From Pseudomonadota bacterium (GTDB lineage Bacteria; Desulfobacterota; Desulfobulbia; Desulfobulbales; JAGXFP01): a stretch of 11,763 bases of DNA. Location: assembly GCA_030673265.1 (NCBI GenBank), contig DAOVJK010000068.1:1-11763 (forward strand). The letters are read 5' to 3'. Below, piece by piece: positions 6,971 through 11,763 of this stretch. A program made the position numbers and the translations under genes. Positions within the stretch are counted from its first letter, which is position 1. Every line of letters starts with the position of its first letter. The notes beneath the pieces were generated by a model that was not told the DNA's origin, made no database searches, and was given only the letters and a program-made list of their open reading frames with translations.

Positions 6971-8357
6971 GCTGATTATGACGGTTGGCGCTGACTGTCT
7001 GTTGGAGAATGGCCCGGTTTCCGTAGCGAGTGACATCAAAAAAGAACTGACCGTTGCCAAGCGCCTCTATCTTGATGCCAAAAAGTACGGCCGCTGGATC
7101 GGTAAAAAAATAAAACCCTATCTCTATTTCTACTCCGAGACCAGTCAAGGTCTGCGTTTTCCGCGTGGTTTTGCCAATCAGGCCGTGCGTTTATGCCGCC
7201 ACCATTGCGGGGCAGATTCCCTGCGCATTGTCGATCAACGGCGCACCAGACCCGAGGTAGATTTTTCCTTTAAAGGCGAATTAAGACCCTATCAGATCAA
7301 GGCCTTCGAGGATACGGTTAAAAGGGATTTTGGGGTAATTGAATCTGGCACCGGCTCCGGCAAGACCGTCATCGGCCTGGCCGTTATCGCCCATCGGCGG
7401 CAGCCGACGCTGGTGCTGGTTCATTCCAAAGAGCTTTTGCATCAATGGGCGGCCCAGATCGAGCTTTTCCTGGGCTGCAGGGCTGGGTTGATCGGTGACG
7501 GGCATTTTAATATCGAGCCGGTTACGGTGGCCATTGTTAATTCGGCCCGCAAGCGGCTGGACAGCCTGCCGGAACAGTTTGGCCAGATCTGTGTCGATGA
7601 ATGCCACCGGGTGCCTGCAACCCTGTTTACCGAGGTGGTGACCGCCTTCGATTGCCGCTATGCCCTGGGCTTGTCGGCCACGGCCTTCAGGCGGGACGGC
7701 CTGACCAATCTGATCCATCTTTATCTTGGCGGTTGTGTGCATCGGGTTGCTACCGACGACCTTCACGCCAGCGGCGCGGTTCTGCAGCCGGAGTTTATCC
7801 AGAGGCTAACCGAATTCAGTTATGGTTATCGGGGCAATTATCAAAATTTAATGAAAGCCCTGACCGGTAATGGACCGCGCAATCAGCTGATCTGCGCTGA
7901 TATTGTCAAGGAGGCGGAGCGGGGGAACGGGACATTACTGGTGGTCAGCGATCGGGTTGCCCACTGTGAAGAGCTGGCAAATATCCTCACCGGGCTGGCT
8001 ACGCACCTCAAAGTGGCAGTGTTGACCGGCAAAATGGTTTCCGAGCAGCGCACGAAGCTGGTCGAAGAGATTCGGCAAGGTGGAGTAGATGTGTTGATTT
8101 CGACAGTTCAACTGATCGGAGAGGGGTTTGATTGCCCAGGCTTGCGGGCCTTGTTTTTGACTACACCCATCAAATTTAGCGGCCGTCTCTTACAGGTGGT
8201 CGGGCGCATTCTGCGGCCATCGGTCGGCAAGCAGCCACGGGTCTACGATTACGTTGACCAGCCCAAGGTCCTGCAATCTTCAGCCCGGGCCAGAAGTTTT
8301 ATTTTCGAAAAACGTAGATCAGAACCGGATGGTCAGACCGGCGGAAAGGCTGAATGA
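6960..8357 (+). CDS. XPB/Rad25-like SF2 DEAD/DEAH-box helicase
   Basis: A 465-residue cytoplasmic helicase. Residues 1-105 form an N-terminal domain with GRWIGKK and a following FPRG motif, typical of stand-alone XPB-like and phage-type SF2 helicases. RecA domain 1 shows RPYQIKA (109-115), Walker A SGTGSGKT (129-136), the Walker B box DECH (213-216, His variant Cys-His in place of Ala-His) and SAT (239-241). RecA domain 2 shows VQLIGEGFDCPGL (383-395) and the arginine-finger motif QVVGRILRP (412-420). All motifs needed for ATP-driven nucleic-acid translocation are present. No nuclease, primase or methylase is attached or adjacent, so restriction or conflict-system roles are not supported. The ATG at 6960 has AGGGG at 6951-6955 and lies inside the end of slyX. 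An upstream in-frame extension to 6876 is unlikely. The 3' end overlaps the opposite-strand barrel gene by 39 bases. Confidence 0.88.
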   Translation: MATELIMTVGADCLLENGPVSVASDIKKELTVAKRLYLDAKKYGRWIGKKIKPYLYFYSETSQGLRFPRGFANQAVRLCRHHCGADSLRIVDQRRTRPEVDFSFKGELRPYQIKAFEDTVKRDFGVIESGTGSGKTVIGLAVIAHRRQPTLVLVHSKELLHQWAAQIELFLGCRAGLIGDGHFNIEPVTVAIVNSARKRLDSLPEQFGQICVDECHRVPATLFTEVVTAFDCRYALGLSATAFRRDGLTNLIHLYLGGCVHRVATDDLHASGAVLQPEFIQRLTEFSYGYRGNYQNLMKALTGNGPRNQLICADIVKEAERGNGTLLVVSDRVAHCEELANILTGLATHLKVAVLTGKMVSEQRTKLVEEIRQGGVDVLISTVQLIGEGFDCPGLRALFLTTPIKFSGRLLQVVGRILRPSVGKQPRVYDYVDQPKVLQSSARARSFIFEKRRSEPDGQTGGKAE

Positions 8358-9308
8358 TTCCCAGTTGACCTCGTTTACTCTCGTTATACCAATGGAACCG
8401 TCCGAAAAATAGGTTTTATCGATACCGTCTTCAGCCCGCCATTTTTGATAATGCAGATCAAGGTTGAGCAGCAGTTTGCTGGTGCCGAACTTGGTGCCGA
8501 AACCAGCCACCACTCCGGCGGCCTCGGTGGAGTGGTGCTTGAAGCTCTTGGGGTGGTTAAAATCACTCCTTAAATTCCAATTGGCGACTGCCTCGAATTC
8601 GGCTGAATGTAACTCAAGGGATCCGTGCAGTTCAAAGGATGGACTAGGTTGAAATTCCAGATCAACGCCGACCCAGCCGCTACGCCATTCGGCGTCATAG
8701 GTGCTGGCCAGCCCGGCGATTGGCCCTACTGGCGGCGGATTGTCGGCGGGATCCGAACTGAAGGGGTTGTCCAGTGAAACTGTCTGATAGCCGTCATGGA
8801 TCGTCAGGTCCTGACTGTGATAAGAACCGCCAATCAGGGGGGATATAATGAGCTTGCGATTCGGTGTTTTGAAAACCAGCCCACCACCCAGCGTAAGATC
8901 CCAGACCTCGCCCTCATCGGCCTGATTGTTTGAGCGAGAAAATTCATCAGTTCGGTCATCTAAGCCAAAGTCGGAGTCCTGATTGGTGCCAGCCTGAATT
9001 TCGCCGTAGCTGATACTGCCCCGGACCGTTCCACCAAAGGGAGCGTGGTTGTTGAACATGATAATTCTGCCCTTGGTAGTGATCTCGGTAATCTCGAGAT
9101 CTTCCCAGGTCAGTTCTGAAATGATGTTGGGATTGTCCCCGTAAATATTGCCGGCAATATTCCAGTCTAATTGATCAACCCTGGAGCCGACATTGAGTTC
9201 CAGGTCGAGTCTGTCTAACCGGTCTGCAGCCAATGCGGAAATTGGCGCAATAAGCATGAATGAGGTTGCAAGGGGCAGTACGATCGATCTAATAATAAAG
9301 TTTCTCAT
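8319..9308 (-). CDS. Omptin-like outer-membrane beta-barrel protein
   Basis: A 329-residue protein with a signal peptide (hydrophobic core IVLPLATSFMLIAPI, cleavage ALA/AD after residue 27). The mature chain is built of alternating-residue strands and ends SAGLTIRF, with the C-terminal Phe recognised by the BAM complex. Mature length (about 300) and layout match omptins. SRVDQLDW (42-49) resembles the omptin SQLDW strand, and the acidic loop NQDSDF with later DDRTDEF (109-123) lies where OmpT has its Asp83/Asp85 pair. The last strands also follow OmpT. The region equivalent to the OmpT Asp210-x-His212 dyad reads ANWNLRSDFNH (242-252) and does not align a His, so protease activity is doubtful. 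This comparison is from memory. A generic porin-like barrel is the fallback. The ATG at 9306-9308 has GAGAG upstream. Confidence 0.7.
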   Translation of the reverse strand: MRNFIIRSIVLPLATSFMLIAPISALAADRLDRLDLELNVGSRVDQLDWNIAGNIYGDNPNIISELTWEDLEITEITTKGRIIMFNNHAPFGGTVRGSISYGEIQAGTNQDSDFGLDDRTDEFSRSNNQADEGEVWDLTLGGGLVFKTPNRKLIISPLIGGSYHSQDLTIHDGYQTVSLDNPFSSDPADNPPPVGPIAGLASTYDAEWRSGWVGVDLEFQPSPSFELHGSLELHSAEFEAVANWNLRSDFNHPKSFKHHSTEAAGVVAGFGTKFGTSKLLLNLDLHYQKWRAEDGIDKTYFSDGSIGITRVNEVNWESFSLSAGLTIRF

Positions 9309-9455
9309 GGTTTGCTCTCAATTGGGATGAAAGTATTCTTTTGGTAATGTTCGGTTATTGTCTCTTGGGATGTCAATGTCTTTTTGGTTGGCCAGCCCGA
9401 TTTTGCTCATTCTGGGCGCTTTTTGCAGTCTAGTCTAAGCGAAGTTAGGGGGCCA
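9309..9455 (-). other. Spacer upstream of the barrel gene
   Basis: No gene is seen. On the minus strand TTGACA (+ strand 9371-9376) is a perfect -35 box pointing toward the barrel gene, but no good -10 follows at 16-18 bases. A GCCC/GGGC hairpin around 9393-9420 could end transcription of the phosphatase gene, but it lacks a T-run on that strand. Confidence 0.3.
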
Positions 9456-10289
9456 TCATTGTTCGTCGGCGATTACAGAAACTAATTCCGGCAGATAATG
9501 CGCGATACCCTCAAGGAGACCGGCCGCGTAATTGCCGTTCATCTGCATGAAATTCCCCCTGGCAAGGTACAGGCTATCAGCCGGGGCCTCGGCGGCAGCC
9601 TGTTGCCTGACTTCGCTAGTGGCATTGGCCACCAGAACCGCCTTGATTCTACTGGTCAGGACCTCCAGATCATTGCCACTATCGCCGGTATAGATGGTGC
9701 GATCCAGCAGAATCCCCGTTTTTTCGATAAGGAAATTAACTGCCTGTAACTTGCTGGCCGTCTCCGGCAAGACATCAAAGAGACCGACCTGATTTACCTC
9801 GTCGACGCTGGCAACCAATTTAACCTTGGCCGAGCAGTGGCTCAGGTGCCCCAGCACTTTTTTTTGCAGGCTGGCAAAATCGGCATTGGGGTCAGTATAA
9901 TAACTAAGCTTGAAGCGGCTTTGTTTTTCTGGTTCCTGGAGGTCAAGTTCCTTGAGATCGCTCAGGTGCGCGGCCAGCTCCGTTACTGTTGTGCCCTGCC
10001 AGTCCTGGCCGATAATGTCCTGCCACTCCCGCCATTGCTGCCATTGGCCGTCTGGTTTATGGTAAATAGTTGTGCCCACGTCGCCAATCATAAAATCGGG
10101 AGGTGGCAGGTTGTAATCCTTGATGGCCTGTTGCAATAGCTTGAAATCTCGGCCGCTGACGTAGGCCAGGGTGACAAATGGTTTGGCCACTAATTTTTTA
10201 AAAAGAGGTCGGGCGAGGGGGGACTCAGGTTGGACCCCGTTGGGCAGCAGGGTGCGGTCAAGGTCGGTGCAGAGCAGAATTTGCTTCAT
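9456..10289 (-). CDS. HAD-IIB sugar-phosphate phosphatase, sucrose-6-phosphate phosphatase-like
   Basis: A 277-residue cytoplasmic Mg-dependent phosphatase of the Cof/HAD-IIB type. Motif I is DLDRTLLP (9-16; nucleophile Asp9, general acid/base Asp11). Motif II is VSGR (44-47), Lys180 in DVLPETASK fits motif III, and motif IV is GDSGND (202-207). The cap lies between motifs II and III (about 75-165). The late segment MNGNYAAGLLEGIAHYLP (250-267) matches sucrose-phosphatase and mannosylfructose-phosphate phosphatase-like proteins, which remove phosphate from sucrose 6-phosphate or a related disaccharide phosphate. No sucrose-phosphate synthase or other glycosyltransferase is in view, so the substrate is not fixed; mannosyl- or glucosyl-3-phosphoglycerate would be alternatives. 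GAGA precedes the ATG. The S4-protein gene ends 11 bases upstream, so the two form an operon. Confidence 0.78.
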   Translation of the reverse strand: MKQILLCTDLDRTLLPNGVQPESPLARPLFKKLVAKPFVTLAYVSGRDFKLLQQAIKDYNLPPPDFMIGDVGTTIYHKPDGQWQQWREWQDIIGQDWQGTTVTELAAHLSDLKELDLQEPEKQSRFKLSYYTDPNADFASLQKKVLGHLSHCSAKVKLVASVDEVNQVGLFDVLPETASKLQAVNFLIEKTGILLDRTIYTGDSGNDLEVLTSRIKAVLVANATSEVRQQAAAEAPADSLYLARGNFMQMNGNYAAGLLEGIAHYLPELVSVIADEQ

Positions 10290-10300
10290 GGTCTCTATCG

Positions 10301-10531
10301 CTATTTGGTCAGTTCCGGGTCCAGGTAATATACCTGGGCGGCCTGCCCGGCTATTTCGACAACATCGAGGTGGTGGAGTTGCCGGCCGCGTCTGGTTTCA
10401 ACTTCATTATTGAGCAGCACCTCGCCGCCCTGGATTCTGGCTTTGGCTTCGCCGCCGGTTTCCACCAGCACTGCCATTTTCAGGAATTGGCCCAGGCGGA
10501 TAACCTTGCCGTTTATTTCGATTTTTTCCAT
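10301..10531 (-). CDS. YbcJ-like S4 RNA-binding domain protein
   Basis: A 76-residue protein consisting essentially of one S4 domain. IRLGQFLKMAVLVETGGEAK (11-30) forms the two helices, and IQGGEVLLNNEVETRRGRQL (33-52) is the RNA-facing loop-strand with the family's GEV.vNg.VETRR pattern. E. coli YbcJ has the similar order LLKLEG, GAQAK, EGQVKVDGAVETR. Such stand-alone S4 proteins are thought to bind structured RNA, probably ribosomal. Start at the ATG (10529-10531), preceded by only a weak CGAG. It is the first gene of a minus-strand pair with the sugar-phosphate phosphatase, and it diverges from the alpha/beta hydrolase gene across 89 bases. Confidence 0.82.
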   Translation of the reverse strand: MEKIEINGKVIRLGQFLKMAVLVETGGEAKARIQGGEVLLNNEVETRRGRQLHHLDVVEIAGQAAQVYYLDPELTK

Positions 10532-10620
10532 TTTTGCTCGTTAACAAAGGTTTTTTCTGGGAAAAAGGTGATAATGCAAAGAGTAACAAGCTTAAATTAA
10601 AAGAGCGACAGGATTTTCCG
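10532..10620. promoter_or_regulatory. Divergent promoter region (S4 protein / alpha-beta hydrolase)
   Basis: These 89 AT-rich bases separate two genes reading outward and must carry both starts of transcription. On the plus strand GATAAT (10570-10575) is a fair -10, but no matching -35 is visible. TTTTTC-TGG-GAAAAA (10552-10566) makes a short hairpin. AGGA at 10610-10613 is the ribosome binding site for the ATG at 10621. Function is inferred from gene arrangement. Confidence 0.45.
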
Positions 10621-11460
10621 ATGAAGATCATAATTCTGATTTTACTTTGTGTTGTTATTGCTTTCGTCCTGATCCGGGGTCAACAGCGGATGATCTATTA
10701 CCCGCGCCCTTACGGCCCTGATCTGTCTCAGTCAGATCAGGGGCAGGTGGTCGTGTCTTATGCCACCAGTCAGGGCCGGCAGGTGGCTTTTTACCTGGCC
10801 CCTGCCGGGGCGGAGGAAACGCCAGCTCGCCTGTGGTTGATGTGTGGCGGTAACGCATCTTTGGCCCTGGATTGGCTGGATCTCCTTGAGGACTTTCCTG
10901 ATCCCGGGGCCGGTTTTCTGCTGCTGGATTATCCCGGCTATGGCGGCAACCAGGGGCGGCCTGATCCCACTTCGATTATGGAGTCCTCCGAAGCGGCTCT
11001 GGCGGCCCTGGCGATCCATCTGGAAACTGATCGGGCTGATCTGGATAGCAGATTGATGGTCATGGGCCATTCGCTGGGGGCGGCGGCGGTATTGCGCTAT
11101 GCCGGGCGCCACCCGGTCGGTCGGATTGTGCTGGTTTCCCCTTTTACCAGCCTTAAAGATATGGCGGCTCTTCTGGTTGGCCCGTTGCTGGCTTGGACCA
11201 TGCTCCACGATTATGATAACCGGGCCCGGCTTAAAGAGATCTTAAGCCAATCGCCGGTGCCGCCGATAACGATCATTCATGGCGACCATGACAAGGTGGT
11301 GCCGGTTGATATGGGTCGGGAGTTAGCGGCCTTGTCGAGGAAGATCAATTATCAGGAGGTGGAGCGGGGTGATCATAACTATATTCTGGTTACTGCCAGG
11401 GATAAAATTGTTCAGGCTATGGTTGGCTCTGAAGCACATGAAACATTGATTAAGGAGTGA
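10621..11460 (+). CDS. Membrane-anchored alpha/beta hydrolase (BEM46/ABHD13-like)
   Basis: A 279-residue serine hydrolase tethered by one N-terminal membrane helix (IIILILLCVVIAFVLI, 3-18) with the domain most likely outside the cytoplasmic membrane. RMIYYPRP (23-30) right after the anchor is typical of YfhR/BEM46/ABHD13-type proteins. The catalytic triad is visible: Ser151 in MGHSLGAAA, Asp224 in HGDHDKVVP and His252 in RGDHNYI. MCGGNAS (74-80) is in the oxyanion-hole position, and LDYPGYGGNQG (102-112) is the usual post-strand loop. Substrate is unknown; esters or lipids are likely. ATG 10621 with AGGA seven bases upstream is chosen. An in-frame extension to 10534 would put a non-hydrophobic, lysine-rich leader before the membrane anchor and has no ribosome binding site. 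The small downstream gene starts 4 bases after the stop. Confidence 0.88.
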   Translation: MKIIILILLCVVIAFVLIRGQQRMIYYPRPYGPDLSQSDQGQVVVSYATSQGRQVAFYLAPAGAEETPARLWLMCGGNASLALDWLDLLEDFPDPGAGFLLLDYPGYGGNQGRPDPTSIMESSEAALAALAIHLETDRADLDSRLMVMGHSLGAAAVLRYAGRHPVGRIVLVSPFTSLKDMAALLVGPLLAWTMLHDYDNRARLKEILSQSPVPPITIIHGDHDKVVPVDMGRELAALSRKINYQEVERGDHNYILVTARDKIVQAMVGSEAHETLIKE

Positions 11461-11464
11461 AGCG

Positions 11465-11683
11465 GTGGCAGAGCACGAGGTAATAGTTTTCAAGGAATAC
11501 CCGTTTAAGGTCGGTCAGAAGATCCATATTGTTGACGGTTTTCGGCGTGGCGACTGGTTGGTGACGGGTTTCAGCGAAAGAAAGATCCAGCTTCGTTGTC
11601 CGGTTTCCGGGGTCGAAATAGAATGTGACAAGCCCTTCTTCTTTGCCGAAAAAAGGCGGCTTCCGGAGTGGCCGGTTAGGTAG
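11465..11683 (+). CDS. Small conserved-looking protein of unknown function (72 residues)
   Basis: I do not recognise this family. The product is 72 residues, soluble, without signal peptide or membrane segment. The pattern YPFKVGQKIHIVDG, GDWLVTGFSERKIQLRCP, VEIECDKPFFFAE alternates short strands and turns like a small SH3- or KOW-like beta barrel, and the ends are charged. It has two cysteines (about residues 45 and 54), too few for a zinc finger alone. The GTG start at 11465 is supported by AAGGAG at 11452-11457, seven bases upstream and inside the end of the hydrolase gene. The gap to that gene is 4 bases, so they are translated from one message. No reading frame on the other strand looks better. 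Its role may be linked to the hydrolase, but nothing in the sequence shows how. Confidence 0.75.
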   Translation: MAEHEVIVFKEYPFKVGQKIHIVDGFRRGDWLVTGFSERKIQLRCPVSGVEIECDKPFFFAEKRRLPEWPVR

Positions 11684-11763
11684 TGGCGGCCAAGTGCCAA
11701 GGGCATTCTGGCGAGCCCGGGCAGGGGCGTCAGTCGCTCGATCAGCCGGCGTTATGGATGGTC

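Noticed and set aside
7281..7766. 161-codon minus-strand reading frame
   Set aside because: Antisense to the helicase core; no recognisable domain of its own.
6960..8357. Helicase as part of a restriction or conflict-type defence system
   Set aside because: All helicase motifs are present, but no nuclease, methylase or primase is fused or adjacent; the neighbours are slyX and an outer-membrane barrel.
9393..9420. Rho-independent terminator between the phosphatase and barrel genes
   Set aside because: The stem is only four or five pairs, and the T-run lies on the wrong strand for the genes that flank it.
10732..11208. 158-codon minus-strand reading frame
   Set aside because: Antisense to the alpha/beta hydrolase catalytic domain; low-complexity Gln/Arg/Pro-rich translation typical of a shadow frame.
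11683..11763. Possible next gene beginning at GTG 11683 (overlapping the preceding TAG), open to the window edge
   Set aside because: Only 27 codons are visible, all three plus-strand frames are open here, there is no well-spaced ribosome binding site, and nothing is recognisable. These 80 bases are left unassigned.

Overview
This looks like a chromosomal segment from a Gram-negative bacterium. There is a signal-peptide-bearing outer-membrane barrel ending in Phe, an EttA-type ABC-F protein, SlyX, a YbcJ-like S4 protein, and a signalling set of PilZ, CHASE2 and class III cyclase domains. That mixture, with GC-rich codon use and AT-rich spacers, fits a sulfate-reducer-type deltaproteobacterium (Desulfobacterota, perhaps Desulfobulbales). 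The taxonomic placement is inferred from protein style, not from a search. I saw no rRNA, tRNA, CRISPR array, insertion sequence or phage gene.

Layout. Positions 1-254 (minus) hold the start of ettA, with a divergent 355-base spacer to its right. Next on the plus strand come a helical/cNMP-fold/PilZ fusion protein (610-1653), a KDPG-aldolase family protein (1656-2291), a metal-dependent DRE-TIM aldolase (2375-3319), an exported LPP20/FlgT-like protein (3367-4473) and a CHASE2 adenylate cyclase (4490-6601). After a 156-base spacer come slyX and an XPB-like SF2 helicase that overlap by 11 bases (6758-8357). The helicase overlaps by 39 bases, tail to tail, an omptin-like outer-membrane barrel on the minus strand (8319-9308). 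Two further minus-strand genes follow, an S4 RNA-binding protein and a sucrose-phosphatase-like HAD enzyme (10531 down to 9456). They diverge from a plus-strand pair: a membrane-anchored alpha/beta hydrolase and a 72-residue protein of unknown function (10621-11683). The last 80 bases carry no assignable gene.

How the genes may work together. The clearest theme is second-messenger signalling. A membrane adenylate cyclase with a periplasmic CHASE2 sensor is encoded right after an exported protein that could act on that sensor. About 3 kb upstream is a protein combining a CRP-like fold with a c-di-GMP-binding PilZ domain. The PilZ motif is intact, but the CRP-like pocket lacks its usual arginine, so a direct cAMP link is doubtful. 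Between them lie two mechanistically different aldolases of the kind that handle pyruvate or 2-oxo acids, without other sugar-acid pathway genes. The rest is mostly housekeeping or uncharacterised.

I do not see a clear novel defence or mobile system. The best leads are the cyclase/exported-protein module, the degenerate cNMP-PilZ fusion with its structured leader, the omptin-like barrel whose catalytic dyad appears to be missing, and the slyX-helicase overlap.
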